Shown here in pieces: positions 25,796 through 34,268 of a stretch of 64,000 bases of DNA. The stretch comes from Leifsonia sp. 1010 (GTDB lineage Bacteria > Actinomycetota > Actinomycetes > Actinomycetales > Microbacteriaceae). Each line of letters starts with the position of its first letter. Positions within the stretch are counted from its first letter, which is position 1. A model generated the notes under the pieces. That model made no database searches. It worked only from the letters and a program-made list of their open reading frames with translations, and was not told where the DNA came from. Location: positions 248,001-312,000 of the forward strand of contig NZ_JAVDSL010000001.1 in the NCBI RefSeq assembly GCF_031455295.1. The letters are read 5' to 3'. The translations under genes were made by a program, and so were the position numbers.

Positions 25796-26620
25796 CTACC
25801 CGCCGACGGGCGACCACTGCCCGCTCACGACCCGCCCGCTCCGCAGTTCGGGGAAGTGCGCGCCGACGCCCGTCGTGCCCGGCTCGGCGAGACGCTCCCA
25901 GAGTTCCTGACGCGTGCGCTCGGCGCGGGCCGCGTCCACATCGCCCAGAGAGTGCCAGCCGCTTTCGGCCAGTTGCTGCGGGATCGTGATCGCGTCGCCC
26001 AACAGGAGGAGCCGCTCGCCGCGCGACTCGACCACCACGGCCAGGTGTCCTGGCGTGTGTCCGGGTGCGGGCACGGCCCAGACTCCGGGCGCGACGACGA
26101 CCTCGGTGTCGACGGGCCGCAGCGTCGGCGTCCCGGCGCGGGTTCGGAAGCCGGCCCGGATGTGCGGCGCCATCTCGCCCCGGCCCTCGACGAAGTGGGC
26201 CCACTCGCCCGCGCCGAACCAGAGGCGGGCGTTCGGGAAGGTGGGCTGTGCATCGGTGCCGAACAGCCAGCCGACGTGGTCCATGTGGAAGTGCGTGATC
26301 ACGATGTCGGTGACCTCGGCCGGGGTGATGCCCGCCGCGCGCAGCCAGGTCGGCAGCTGGCCGCCGACCAGCATCATCCCGTCGGGCATCGGGTCGAGGG
26401 CGGGGCCGAGTCCGGCATCCACCAGGACGACAGGCGCCGCACCATCCGTCTCGCCCTCCTCCTGCCGGATGAGGAAGCAGCCGATCGGGAGCCACGCCGC
26501 CCCGTCGCGGTCGAAGACGTCCGGCCGCGCCGACGCGGGCACCCGGTCACCGAAGTAGCTCGGACGCGCGACGAACGCGCCATCGGAGATCGCATCCACC
26601 CGGAGCCCGCCCACGCGCAT
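25796..26620 (-). CDS. MBL-fold metallo-hydrolase
   Basis: A 274-residue enzyme of the metallo-beta-lactamase fold. The metal motif HFHMDH is at 110-115; further ligands are the His in PGHTPGHLAVV and the Asp in LLLGDAI. The arrangement resembles N-acyl homoserine lactonase/AttM-like or general Zn hydrolases. Quorum quenching is possible but not demonstrated by any feature here. It is expressed from a -10 hexamer placed for a leaderless transcript and is convergent with the alpha/beta hydrolase (23 bp between the ends). Confidence 0.9.
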   Translation of the reverse strand: MRVGGLRVDAISDGAFVARPSYFGDRVPASARPDVFDRDGAAWLPIGCFLIRQEEGETDGAAPVVLVDAGLGPALDPMPDGMMLVGGQLPTWLRAAGITPAEVTDIVITHFHMDHVGWLFGTDAQPTFPNARLWFGAGEWAHFVEGRGEMAPHIRAGFRTRAGTPTLRPVDTEVVVAPGVWAVPAPGHTPGHLAVVVESRGERLLLLGDAITIPQQLAESGWHSLGDVDAARAERTRQELWERLAEPGTTGVGAHFPELRSGRVVSGQWSPVGG

Positions 26621-26626
26621 GGAGGC

Positions 26627-26632
26627 AGCTTA
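26627..26632 (-). promoter_or_regulatory. -10 element TAAGCT, leaderless MBL-fold transcript
   Basis: On the minus strand it ends 6 nt before the ATG at 26620. The -35 region would fall in the terminator hairpin of the upstream fasciclin gene. Confidence 0.55.
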
Positions 26633-26648
26633 CGGCCCGCACACAGAC

Positions 26649-26686
26649 GGCGCGGCCGTGCAGCGGGGAAGCTGCACGGCCGCGCC
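26649..26686 (-). terminator. Terminator hairpin after the fasciclin gene
   Basis: A perfect 16-bp stem (GGCGCGGCCGTGCAGC and complement) around a 6-nt loop, 21 bp beyond the fasciclin stop codon on the minus strand. Confidence 0.8.
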
Positions 26687-26707
26687 GGGGGCGGGCTGAT
26701 GCCGGTG

Positions 26708-27364
26708 TTACTTGGCCGGGGGCATCAGGACCGAGTCGATGAGGTACACGGTCGCGTTGGCCGTCTTGACGCCGCCGCAGATGACGTTGGCGTCGTTGAC
26801 CTTCATCGAGTCGCCGGAGCCGGTGACGGTGACGTCAGAGCCCTCGACGGTCTTGTGGGTGCCGTCGATGTCGGACGGCGCCAGCTGGCCAGGAACCACG
26901 TGGTAGGTGAGGATCGAGGTCAGCGTGGCCGTGCCCGCCTCGGTCTTCAGCGAGTCGATGGTCGCCGGGTCGATCTTCTTGAAGGCGTCGTCGACCGGGG
27001 CGAAGACGGTGAAGTCGCCGCCGTTCAGGGTGTCGACGAGGTTGACCTGCGGGTTCAGCTTGCCCGAAACGGCCGCGACGAGCGTCGTCAGCAGCGGGTT
27101 GTTGCTGGCCGCGGTGGCCACCGGGTCCTCGGCCATGCCGGAGACGGAACCGGCACCCGACGGCACCTGCTTGGCGTAGGCCGCGCAGCCGGGGCCGACG
27201 AGGTCGGCGGCCGGGTCCATCGTCGAGGCGGACGGGGTGGACTTGCTCATCGAGGAGCTGGAGTCGCTGGAGGTGGAGCTGCCCGAGCCGGACGAACAGG
27301 CGGTGAGGGTGAGGGCGGCTGCGGCCAGGATGGCTGCCGCTGCGAGACGAGCTGTGGATCGCAT
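26708..27364 (-). CDS. Fasciclin-domain lipoprotein (MPT70/MPT83-like)
   Basis: A 218-residue exported lipoprotein. The signal peptide ends in the lipobox LTAC with C23 as the lipidation site, followed by a Ser-rich linker. One FAS1 domain occupies about 75-218, with H1 motif [17 protein letters not shown] and H2 region [10 protein letters not shown], then [27 protein letters not shown]1 domains mediate adhesion or protein contacts. ATG at 27364 follows GAAGGAG. It is divergent from a molybdopterin oxidoreductase gene, with a palindrome between them. In mycobacteria related fasciclin proteins are controlled by the SigK/RskA pair; no sigma factor is visible here. Confidence 0.93.
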   Translation of the reverse strand: MRSTARLAAAAILAAAALTLTACSSGSGSSTSSDSSSSMSKSTPSASTMDPAADLVGPGCAAYAKQVPSGAGSVSGMAEDPVATAASNNPLLTTLVAAVSGKLNPQVNLVDTLNGGDFTVFAPVDDAFKKIDPATIDSLKTEAGTATLTSILTYHVVPGQLAPSDIDGTHKTVEGSDVTVTGSGDSMKVNDANVICGGVKTANATVYLIDSVLMPPAK

Positions 27365-27445
27365 GGTTCTTCTCCTTCGAGGGATGGTGACGATCGTTGC
27401 GGCCGCCGCGGGGCGGTCATCAGGGGTTCGGGCCCGGCGGCGAAT

Positions 27446-27463
27446 CGGATTGGAACCAATCCG
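27446..27463. promoter_or_regulatory. 18-bp palindrome in the fasciclin/oxidoreductase divergent region
   Basis: CGGATTGG-AA-CCAATCCG has perfect 8-bp arms and lies 29 bp before the oxidoreductase start and 82 bp before the fasciclin start. It could coordinate both genes. Confidence 0.45.
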
Positions 27464-27491
27464 CGGGGCCTCTCCGCCACGAACCCCAGGC

Positions 27492-29039
27492 ATGTCAGCG
27501 AAGAAGAGAATCGGCACCGTCGCCCTGGCCGCACTCGCCGGGGCGGTGAGCGGTGGCGTATTCCTCGGAGCGGCCGAACTGGTCGCGCTGCTGACGGTTC
27601 GCGACGCGAGCCCGATCGTCGCGGTCGGCTCGTTCGTGATCGACATCGTCCCGCGCTGGGCGAAGGAGCTGGCGATCGACCTGTTCGGATCGAACGACAA
27701 GCTCTTCCTGCTGGCGAGCCTCGGCCTCGCGGTCTTCGTGGCCGCCGCTGTGGCGGGCGTGCTGGAGTGGTGGCGCCGGTGGGTCGGCGTCGCGCTCTTC
27801 GCTCTCGCGGGGGTCGCGGCCGTGGTCGCAACGCTGACCCGCACCGGCGCCAGCCCGTTCGGTTTCCTGCCCGCCGCGGTCGGCGCCGTGCTCGGGGCCG
27901 TGGTGCTGCGGCTCTTGATCGGCCGGCTTCACGCGTGGCGGGACGGGACCGCGAAGGCGGAGGGGGTCGGTGTCGACCGCCGCCGGTTCCTGGTGCTCAC
28001 GTCGGTCGCAGCGGCGGGAGCCCTGGTGGCCGGGGTCGGGTCACGGCTGGGGTCGGCTGCCACGTCATCCATCGCCGCGGTCCGCTCGGCGCTGAAGCTT
28101 CCGACGCCCGCCTCTCGTCTGAAAGTGCCGGCCGGCGCCGAACTCGACGTCCCGGGCATCAGCCCGCTCTTCACGCCGAACGCCGACTTCTACCGGGTGG
28201 ACACGGCCCTCACCGTGCCGTCGGTCGACCCGGCGAACTGGCGTCTCACCATCGACGGGATGGTCGAGAAGCGCGTGGAGCTCAGCTTCCAGGACCTCGT
28301 CGACATGCGTCCGGCGGAGTACGGCGTCACCCTCACCTGCGTGTCGAACGAGGTCGGCGGCAACCTGGTCGGAAACGCCCGGTGGCTGGGCGTGCCGGTC
28401 CGCGACATCCTCGCCCTCGCCCGTCCGCGCCGGGGAGCCGACATGGTGCTGTCGCGCAGCGTCGACGGCTTCACCGCCAGCACCCCGCTGGATGCGCTCA
28501 CCGACGACGGTCGCGACGCCATCCTCGCGATCGGGATGAACGGCGAGCCGCTGCCCCTCGAGCACGGGTTCCCGGTGCGGATGGTGGTTCCGGGCCTCTA
28601 CGGCTACGTGTCGGCGACGAAGTGGCTCACCGAGCTGAAGGTGACGACCTTCGCCGCCGACCAGGCGTACTGGACTCCCCGCGGCTACAGCGCGAAAGCC
28701 CCGATCAAGCTCTCCAGCCGCATCGACACCCCGCGGGTGGACAAGCCGCTCTCCGCCGGCCCGACCAAGATCGCCGGTGTCGCGTGGGCGCAGACGGTCG
28801 GCATCCGCACCGTCGAGGTCCGGATCGACGGCGGCGACTGGCAGCAGGCGAAACTCTCCACCCCGATCAACGCCGACACCTGGGTGCAGTGGTCGCTCGA
28901 CTGGGACGCCACCCCCGGCAGCCACACGCTCGCCGTGCGCGCCACCGACCGCGCGGGCCGCGTGCAGGAGCAGAAGCGCACGCCGATCGCGCCGAACGGT
29001 TCGACCGGATGGCAGCAGACGCTGGTGCGGGTGGGGTGA
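27492..29039 (+). CDS. Membrane-bound molybdopterin-dependent oxidoreductase (sulfite-oxidase fold)
   Basis: A 515-residue protein. The N-terminal part has about four transmembrane helices (8-34, 75-92, 98-115, 125-145). An internal [19 protein letters not shown] helix (about 163-182), resembling a twin-arginine signal, then leads into the catalytic domain. The sulfite-oxidase-type molybdopterin domain (about 215-400) has the Mo ligand C283 in [10 protein letters not shown]. The C-terminal Mo-co dimerisation domain (about 410-515) includes [17 protein letters not shown]. Predicted to act outside the membrane with electrons passed through the membrane part. The physiological substrate is unknown. 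The ribosome site is weak. Confidence 0.9.
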   Translation: MSAKKRIGTVALAALAGAVSGGVFLGAAELVALLTVRDASPIVAVGSFVIDIVPRWAKELAIDLFGSNDKLFLLASLGLAVFVAAAVAGVLEWWRRWVGVALFALAGVAAVVATLTRTGASPFGFLPAAVGAVLGAVVLRLLIGRLHAWRDGTAKAEGVGVDRRRFLVLTSVAAAGALVAGVGSRLGSAATSSIAAVRSALKLPTPASRLKVPAGAELDVPGISPLFTPNADFYRVDTALTVPSVDPANWRLTIDGMVEKRVELSFQDLVDMRPAEYGVTLTCVSNEVGGNLVGNARWLGVPVRDILALARPRRGADMVLSRSVDGFTASTPLDALTDDGRDAILAIGMNGEPLPLEHGFPVRMVVPGLYGYVSATKWLTELKVTTFAADQAYWTPRGYSAKAPIKLSSRIDTPRVDKPLSAGPTKIAGVAWAQTVGIRTVEVRIDGGDWQQAKLSTPINADTWVQWSLDWDATPGSHTLAVRATDRAGRVQEQKRTPIAPNGSTGWQQTLVRVG

Positions 29040-29128
29040 GCGTCCTCAGCGGGCGCCCCGGCGGGTCGTCGCGCGGGAGGGCGGCGGCGCCGGGATGATG
29101 GGGCTTCGAAACGATATCGGGGGTCCAC

Positions 29129-29344
29129 ATGGATGAACAGCTCACGGAGCAGCCGCCCGCCAAGCTTCGGAGCATCGGCGTGACGCTGATGATCGTCGGG
29201 GTGCTCTTCCTCGTCGGCGGAATCGTGTGGGATCTGAACGGCGGGCCGTCCTGGCTCCACGTCCTCACCTGGGTCGGCGGGGGAGTCTTCGCGTACGGAC
29301 TCGTCACGACGATCACGGCGGGCCGTTCCTCCCTCCGACCGTAA
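29129..29344 (+). CDS. Small two-helix membrane protein, 71 residues
   Basis: Unknown family. A charged N-terminus (DEQLTEQPPAKLRS) precedes two transmembrane helices (about 17-33 and 43-61) separated by a short loop with WDLNGGPSW. ATG follows GGGGGT. It stands alone between the oxidoreductase and the metal-transport operon and may be expressed independently. Confidence 0.65.
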   Translation: MDEQLTEQPPAKLRSIGVTLMIVGVLFLVGGIVWDLNGGPSWLHVLTWVGGGVFAYGLVTTITAGRSSLRP

Positions 29345-29360
29345 CGGCCGGCGGCGCGAG

Positions 29361-29389
29361 TTGCCCTTCGCGCCGAGGCGGGCTTTAAT
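29361..29389 (+). promoter_or_regulatory. Promoter of the ArsR-CDF operon (leaderless)
   Basis: TTGCCC (29361-29366) and TTTAAT (29384-29389) are separated by 17 bp. The -10 hexamer ends 6 nt before the ATG at 29396, so transcription should start at the A of the start codon. Confidence 0.65.
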
Positions 29390-29407
29390 CTGCGTATGCA
29401 TGCAGAT
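29388..29407. promoter_or_regulatory. ArsR operator overlapping the start codon
   Basis: ATCTGC-N8-GCAGAT is a perfect 6-bp-arm inverted repeat that covers the -10 edge, the predicted transcription start and the ATG. Binding of the ArsR protein here would block its own operon. Confidence 0.65.
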
Positions 29408-29776
29408 AAGCCGATATGCGGGCGACTTCCCGACAGTCAGTACGTGGAGCTCGCCGTCGAGGTCTTCGCCATGCTCGCCGACGCCACGCGGGTGCGCATC
29501 GTGCTGGCGCTCCGGGATGCGGGCGAGCTGTCGGTGAACCATCTCGCCGACATCCTCGACAAGCAGCCCGCAGCGGTGTCGCAGCACCTTGCGAAACTGC
29601 GGCTGGCGCGGATCGTCGCCACCCGGCAGGACGGCCAGCGCGTCTTCTACCGCCTGGAGAACGAGCACGCGAGCCGGCTCGTGAGCGACGCGATCTTCCA
29701 GGCCGAGCACTCGCTCGGCGGCACCCCGCGCCACCACCATGCGGCGGCGACGGCAGAGGACGAGGCGACCGCGTGA
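29396..29776 (+). CDS. ArsR/SmtB family metal-responsive repressor
   Basis: A 126-residue winged-helix repressor. The recognition region reads LSVNHLADILDKQPAAVSQHLAKLR (about 43-67), typical of ArsR proteins, and the wing is VATRQDGQRVFYRLEN. The C-terminal tail is His-rich (GGTPRHHHAAATAEDE), a likely Zn/Co/Ni binding segment; an N-terminal C8 is also available. It is first in an operon with a CDF metal exporter, overlapping it by 4 bp (GTGA). Metal binding would release it from the palindrome over its start codon. Confidence 0.93.
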   Translation: MHADKPICGRLPDSQYVELAVEVFAMLADATRVRIVLALRDAGELSVNHLADILDKQPAAVSQHLAKLRLARIVATRQDGQRVFYRLENEHASRLVSDAIFQAEHSLGGTPRHHHAAATAEDEATA

Positions 29777-30801
29777 CCCACGAGACACATACGCACCACG
29801 TGCACGACCACGCGCACCCGCACGTCCACGACCACGGCCACCAGCACCCGACCGGGTTCCGCGGCTTCCTCTACGGGATGTTCGTCCCGCACTCGCACGA
29901 CGCGGCCGACTCGATCGACGACGCGATGGAGGCGAGCACCGAAGGCGTCCGCGCGCTGAAGATCAGTCTGTTCGTGCTGCTCGCGACCACGCTGCTGCAG
30001 GCGGTGATCGTCGCGTTCAGCGGCTCCGTCGCCCTGCTGGCCGACACCGTGCACAACTTTTCCGATGCCCTCACGGCCGTTCCGCTCTGGGTCGCCTTCG
30101 TGCTCGGGCGCCGGGTCGCCACCCGCCACTACACCTACGGGTACGGACGGGCGGAGGATCTGGCCGGGCTGTTCATCATCGCCGTCGTCGCGCTGTCCGC
30201 GATCGTGGCGGCCTGGCAGTCGATCGACCGGCTGTTCCATCCACAGCCGCTGGAGAACCTGGGCTGGGTCGTCGTCGCCGGCCTCATCGGGTTCGCCGGC
30301 AACGAGGCGGTCGCGATCTACCGCATCCGGGTGGGTCGGCGCATCGGCTCGGCTGCGCTGGTGGCCGACGGCGTCCACGCCCGCATCGACGGCTTCACCT
30401 CCCTCGCGGTCGTCCTCGGAGCGCTCGGCGTCATGCTCGGCTTCCCTCTCGCCGATCCGATCGTCGGTGTGCTCATCTCGGCCGCGATCGTCGTGCTGCT
30501 CTGGGGCACCGTGCGCAGCATCGGCCGCCGGCTGCTCGACGGCATCGAGCCGGAGCTGGTGGATCAGCTGGAGCACGCCCTGGCCGGGACGCCGGGCGTC
30601 GTCGCTGTACCGCGGGTGCAGCTGCGGTGGGTCGGCCACCGGCTGCACGGCAGCGCCGAGCTCGCGGTGGACGCGGTGGGCCTGCGCGACGCGCACCGGG
30701 TCGCGACGGCCGCCCGCGAGCACGCCAGGGAGCACCTGCGCACCCTCGACGAGCTGCATCTCGAAGTGACTCCGGACGCGACGAGCCCATCGCGCTCATG
30801 A
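29773..30801 (+). CDS. Cation diffusion facilitator (Zn/Co/Cd efflux) transporter
   Basis: A 342-residue inner-membrane proton/metal antiporter. The N-terminus is strikingly His-rich (11 His in the first 26 residues), a likely metal-capture arm. Six helices follow; the metal site is formed by LLADTVHNFSDA in helix 2 and LVADGVHARIDG in helix 5, the CDF signature Asp/His positions. The last ~80 residues form the cytoplasmic ferredoxin-like domain (VDQLEHALAGTPGVVAVPRV). Its GTG start overlaps the ArsR stop, so translation is coupled. Efflux of zinc or a similar divalent metal is the best call. Confidence 0.93.
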   Translation: MTHETHTHHVHDHAHPHVHDHGHQHPTGFRGFLYGMFVPHSHDAADSIDDAMEASTEGVRALKISLFVLLATTLLQAVIVAFSGSVALLADTVHNFSDALTAVPLWVAFVLGRRVATRHYTYGYGRAEDLAGLFIIAVVALSAIVAAWQSIDRLFHPQPLENLGWVVVAGLIGFAGNEAVAIYRIRVGRRIGSAALVADGVHARIDGFTSLAVVLGALGVMLGFPLADPIVGVLISAAIVVLLWGTVRSIGRRLLDGIEPELVDQLEHALAGTPGVVAVPRVQLRWVGHRLHGSAELAVDAVGLRDAHRVATAAREHAREHLRTLDELHLEVTPDATSPSRS

Positions 30802-31247
30802 ACACGGTGCCAGGGTGGATCTGGACGGCCATCGGAGTGCTCGTCGCCCTCGCCGTGATGTGGATCGCCCTGGTGGCGGTCCTCGTCGTGCAACAGCGCC
30901 GGACCGGAAGGGACGTGGACTGGCGGGCGATCCTGCGCCTGGTGCCCGATGTCGTCCGCCTGGTCCGGCGCCTCGCCACCGACCCCGCCCTGCCGCGCGC
31001 CACCCGCTGGTGGCTGTACGGACTCCTCGTGTACCTGATCCTCCCGATCGACCTGATCCCCGACTTCCTTCCCGGCATCGGCTACGCCGACGACGCGATC
31101 CTCACGATCGTCGCGGTGCGCTTCGCCGTGAAGCACGCGGGGTACGACGCGCTCGAGCGCAACTGGCCGGGAACCCCGGACGGCCTCGACAGCCTGGTGG
31201 CGCTCGCGCGCGTGCAACGCCCGCGGGAGGATCCACCGCAGAGGTGA
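30798..31247 (+). CDS. DUF1232 membrane protein
   Basis: A 149-residue protein with an N-terminal transmembrane helix (about 7-30) and the DUF1232 core WWLYGLLVYLILPIDLIPDF followed by LPGIGYADDAILTI. The domain is common in bacteria and occurs near metal and stress genes; its biochemical role is not established. The ATG overlaps the CDF stop (ATGA), indicating that it belongs to the ArsR-CDF operon and is translated by coupling. Confidence 0.88.
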   Translation: MNTVPGWIWTAIGVLVALAVMWIALVAVLVVQQRRTGRDVDWRAILRLVPDVVRLVRRLATDPALPRATRWWLYGLLVYLILPIDLIPDFLPGIGYADDAILTIVAVRFAVKHAGYDALERNWPGTPDGLDSLVALARVQRPREDPPQR

Positions 31248-31302
31248 CCGGCGTGGCCTGTGAGGCCCCCGCACATCCACGCGTTTCCCACCGGGTCGCG
31301 GG

Positions 31303-31308
31303 TACCGT
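31303..31308 (+). promoter_or_regulatory. -10 element TACCGT before the DedA gene
   Basis: It ends 7 nt before the ATG at 31316, one base more than in the other leaderless genes, so a 0-1 nt leader is expected. Confidence 0.4.
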
Positions 31309-31315
31309 CGTCGGC

Positions 31316-32017
31316 ATGACAGGACACCTCCTCGCCCTGCCCGCCGCCGCGTCCCCGATCCAGACGCAGGCCGACCCCACCGAACTCGGCGGCATCGCCG
31401 GCCTCGCCGCCCGCGTCATGACCGCCCTGGGCGAGATCGGCGTGGGGCTCTGCTCGCTGGCGGAGGTGGTCTTCCCACCGATCCCGAGCGAGGTCATCCT
31501 GCCGTTCGCCGGGTTCCTCGCCTATCAGGGCTCGCTCAACGTCGCGCTCGTGCTGCTGGCGGCGACGCTCGGCAGCTTCGCCGGCGCCGCGATCCTTTAC
31601 GTCCTCGGCCGCAAACTGGGCGAGGAGCGCGCCGTCCGGCTGCTGTCACGGCTGCCCCTGGTCGAGGAGGAGGACTTCACCAAGGCCGCCGACTGGCTGA
31701 AGCGCCACGGACGCGGCGCCGTATTCTTCGGGAGGCTCGTGCCCCTGGTGCGGAGCCTGATCTCGCTTCCGGCGGGAGCGACACGGATGCCGTTCGGCCG
31801 GTTCGCGGCGTTCACCCTCGGCGGGACGCTGCTCTGGAACGCGATCCTCGTCGGCGCCGGGTTCGCCCTCGGCACGCAGTACCACCTCGTCGAGCGGTAC
31901 ACGGAGTACATCGACATCGTCGTCTACGTCGCCGTGGGTCTGGTGCTCGGTTGGCTGGTGCTGCGCCGGATCCTGCGTCATCGCGCAGCGCGACGGGATG
32001 CGGACCCGTCGGCCTGA
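31316..32017 (+). CDS. DedA family membrane protein
   Basis: A 233-residue polytopic membrane protein of the DedA/SNARE-associated family, which acts in lipid-carrier translocation and membrane homeostasis. It has the family motifs EVVFPPIPSEVILPFAGFLA (about 50-69), LGSFAGAAILYVLGRKLG (about 85-102) and FFGRLVPLVRSLISLPAGAT with FGRFAAFTLGGTLLWN (about 138-173). The conserved E and the R residues near the re-entrant loops are present. It ends before a strong bidirectional hairpin. Confidence 0.92.
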   Translation: MTGHLLALPAAASPIQTQADPTELGGIAGLAARVMTALGEIGVGLCSLAEVVFPPIPSEVILPFAGFLAYQGSLNVALVLLAATLGSFAGAAILYVLGRKLGEERAVRLLSRLPLVEEEDFTKAADWLKRHGRGAVFFGRLVPLVRSLISLPAGATRMPFGRFAAFTLGGTLLWNAILVGAGFALGTQYHLVERYTEYIDIVVYVAVGLVLGWLVLRRILRHRAARRDADPSA

Positions 32018-32042
32018 CTGCGGCAAGCGCGAGGTCGGGGTC

Positions 32043-32084
32043 GGGGTACGCCCCGACTCGCAACGAGACGGGGCGTACTCCCCC
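32043..32084. terminator. Bidirectional terminator between DedA and TetR genes
   Basis: A 10-bp stem GTACGCCCCG with CGGGGCGTAC, extended by CTC/GAG towards the loop and GGG/CCC outward, lies between two convergent genes. Confidence 0.8.
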
Positions 32085-32158
32085 GGTGACGACGCCGAGT
32101 GTCGTCGGTGTCCCCGCGCCAAAACATACGGACTTACCGGTTTGAGTGCAAATCGGGC

Positions 32159-32737
32159 TCAGCGATCGAAGGGCACGGCGAGGACATTCCAGATCCTCTC
32201 GATGTCCGACTCGAGCCCGTCGAGCATCCCGCGCTCGTCCGCGATCATGTACGCCCCGAAGATGCCGTGCACCGCGACGGTCGCGACGGCTCGGGCGTCC
32301 ACCGCCGGCCCGCCGCGGTCCTCGGTCTCCTGCTCCAGGAGGCGCGAGAGCACCGCGACCCAGCGCGCGTAGGGGTTCTCGTCGGCGGACGGGGGCAGCA
32401 CCGTCTGCGACAGCTTCATGGCGGCACGGACGCGCACGTCCGTGGCCAGCAGCGCACCGACGCGGCGCGTCAGCTCCCGCGCGGCGGCCAGACCACGCAC
32501 CCCGGACTCCTCGACCTCGCCGATGACCACCGGCCAGTTCGCGTACTTCTCGGCCACGAGGGCGCGAGCGATGTCGAGCTTGGATCGGAAGTGGAAGTAG
32601 ACCGCGCCCTTGGTCGCGCCGGTCCGCTCGACGATGCGCTCCAGGCGGGCACCCTCGTAACCGTGCTCGTCGAACTCCGCGGCGGCGGCGTCGAGGATGG
32701 CGAGGCGCGTGCGCTCCGCGCGCTCCTGTCTCGGCAT
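32159..32737 (-). CDS. TetR family regulator, gamma-butyrolactone-receptor-like
   Basis: A 192-residue repressor. The N-terminal HTH has TRLAILDAAAAEFDEHGYEG and TGATKGAVYFHFRSKLDIAR, which resembles the ArpA/ScbR branch (TKGAxYFHF). The ligand domain has AMKLSQTVLPPS and a C-terminal VHGIFGAYMIADER-like segment, also as in that branch. No butyrolactone synthase (AfsA) is in the window, so the inducing ligand is open. It is divergent from an MFS transporter, the probable target. Confidence 0.87.
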   Translation of the reverse strand: MPRQERAERTRLAILDAAAAEFDEHGYEGARLERIVERTGATKGAVYFHFRSKLDIARALVAEKYANWPVVIGEVEESGVRGLAAARELTRRVGALLATDVRVRAAMKLSQTVLPPSADENPYARWVAVLSRLLEQETEDRGGPAVDARAVATVAVHGIFGAYMIADERGMLDGLESDIERIWNVLAVPFDR

Positions 32738-32870
32738 GCGAAGGCCCGTCTCCCGAAGTGGCGTGTCTGAGATGACGATATCGCGGGCGCCCCTCGGCGA
32801 GAGGAAAAGCGGTCAGGCGAGGGTGGGGAAACGAACACAGGATGCGCACAGCCCGAAAAGGCAACCCCTA

Positions 32871-32884
32871 CCGTCCATCCGGTT
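32871..32884. promoter_or_regulatory. Inverted repeat ACCG-N6-CGGT upstream of the MFS gene
   Basis: The arms are short but perfect and are followed by TTTT, 21 bp before the MFS start codon, in the TetR/MFS divergent region. A possible TetR-family operator; weak evidence. Confidence 0.25.
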
Positions 32885-32905
32885 TTCCGGCCACCGTGTC
32901 GGCTC

Positions 32906-34231
32906 GTGAGCATCGAACAGCGCCGCCGGTCCCTCGTCCGCCGCATCAACCTGAGCGCCGCCTGGGGCGAGGGACTCGACGGTTTCGACCTCGGCATCCT
33001 GAGCGTCGTGCTCCCGGCCATCACCACCGCACTGCACCTATCGCCGGTCGAGGCCGGCCTGATCGGCGCGTCCTCGCTGATCGGGATCTTCGTGGGCGCA
33101 CCCCTCGCCGGCTATCTGACCGACCGGTTCGGGCGGCAACGCATGTTCACCATCGACATCGGCTGCTTCATCGTGCTGGGCGTGCTGCAGGCGCTCGTGA
33201 CCGAGCCGTGGCAGCTGTTCCTGGTCCGCGTCCTGCTCGGTGTCGCGATCGGCGCCGAGTATGCAATCGGGGCGGCGATGCTGGCCGAGTTCGCGCCCAA
33301 CCGCAACCGGGGACGCCGCCTCTCCGCTCTGCTCGTGTGCTGGTACGGGGGCTTCCTGGTGGCCGTCGTCGTCGCCTATGCGATGGTCGCGCTGGGCGCC
33401 GACTGGCGGTGGGTGCTCGCCACCAGCGTCATCCCCGCGATCGGTGCGTGGGTAGTGCGAATGGGCATCCCCGAGTCCCCGCGGTGGCTGATCGGACGCG
33501 GCCGCCAGGCGGAGGCCGACGAGATCGTGGAGAAGAACCTCGGCGCCGACTACTTCGCCGCCGAGGGGATGGACGCGGAGCAGGAGTCACGCGGCGGGTA
33601 CCGCGCCCTGTTCCACGGCCAGAACCTCCGCCGGCTGCTGTTCATCAGCGTCTTCTGGGCGTGCAACGTCGCGCCCTACTTCGCCATCTTCACCTTCGCG
33701 CCGGTCGTGCTGAAGTCGCTCGACCTGACCAACCCGGCCGCCGGCACCATCGGCGTGAACGGCCTGGCCACCATCGGCGCCCTCGTCGGCGCCCTCACCA
33801 TCGAGCACATCGGCCGTCGCAAGCAGCTCATCCCGCCGTTCTGGATCATGGCGGCGGCGCTCGCCGTCGTCGGCGTGTGGTCAGGAGCGCCCGCCTGGGT
33901 CACCATCGCGTGCTTCGCCGTCTTCGCCTTCTTCAACGCGCTGCAGGGCAACCTGTCAGCGGTCTACCCGATCGAGATCATGCCGACGGAGGTGCGCAGC
34001 TCGGCCGTCGGCGTGGCGGCGGCGGCGAGCCGGGTGGGAGCGGCGGCCGGCACCTTCCTGCTGCCGGTGGGCATCGCCTCCATCGGCACCGGCTGGTGCA
34101 TGATCATCGCGGCCGTCGTCTGCGTGATCGGCGCGCTCGTGTCGCAGGTGATGGCCCCGGAGACGACCGGCCAGACCCTCAATGAGGCCAGCGGATCGCA
34201 GCCCGTCGTCCGGGAGGACGCGCGGGCCTGA
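32906..34231 (+). CDS. MFS transporter, sugar-porter-like
   Basis: A 441-residue 12-helix major facilitator. The signatures are DRFGRQRMF after helix 2, PESPRWLIGRGRQAEADEI after helix 6, and the second-half DRxGRR-like EHIGRRK. These are shared by sugar porters and aromatic-acid/metabolite:H+ symporters. It begins with a GTG that has no convincing ribosome site. The adjacent divergent TetR gene suggests induced expression. The substrate is not predictable. Confidence 0.9.
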   Translation: MSIEQRRRSLVRRINLSAAWGEGLDGFDLGILSVVLPAITTALHLSPVEAGLIGASSLIGIFVGAPLAGYLTDRFGRQRMFTIDIGCFIVLGVLQALVTEPWQLFLVRVLLGVAIGAEYAIGAAMLAEFAPNRNRGRRLSALLVCWYGGFLVAVVVAYAMVALGADWRWVLATSVIPAIGAWVVRMGIPESPRWLIGRGRQAEADEIVEKNLGADYFAAEGMDAEQESRGGYRALFHGQNLRRLLFISVFWACNVAPYFAIFTFAPVVLKSLDLTNPAAGTIGVNGLATIGALVGALTIEHIGRRKQLIPPFWIMAAALAVVGVWSGAPAWVTIACFAVFAFFNALQGNLSAVYPIEIMPTEVRSSAVGVAAAASRVGAAAGTFLLPVGIASIGTGWCMIIAAVVCVIGALVSQVMAPETTGQTLNEASGSQPVVREDARA

Positions 34232-34268
34232 GCCTGCGCAGGATGGCGGCTGGCGGCGGCTCGACCGG

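Noticed and set aside
25796-26620. MBL-fold protein called as an N-acyl homoserine lactonase
   Set aside because: HxHxDH is shared by many hydrolases, and nothing in the surroundings points to quorum quenching.
32159-32737. TetR protein as the receptor of a gamma-butyrolactone signalling system
   Set aside because: No AfsA/ScbA synthase or related biosynthetic cluster is in the window, and the candidate operators nearby are poor. Only the sequence likeness is reported.
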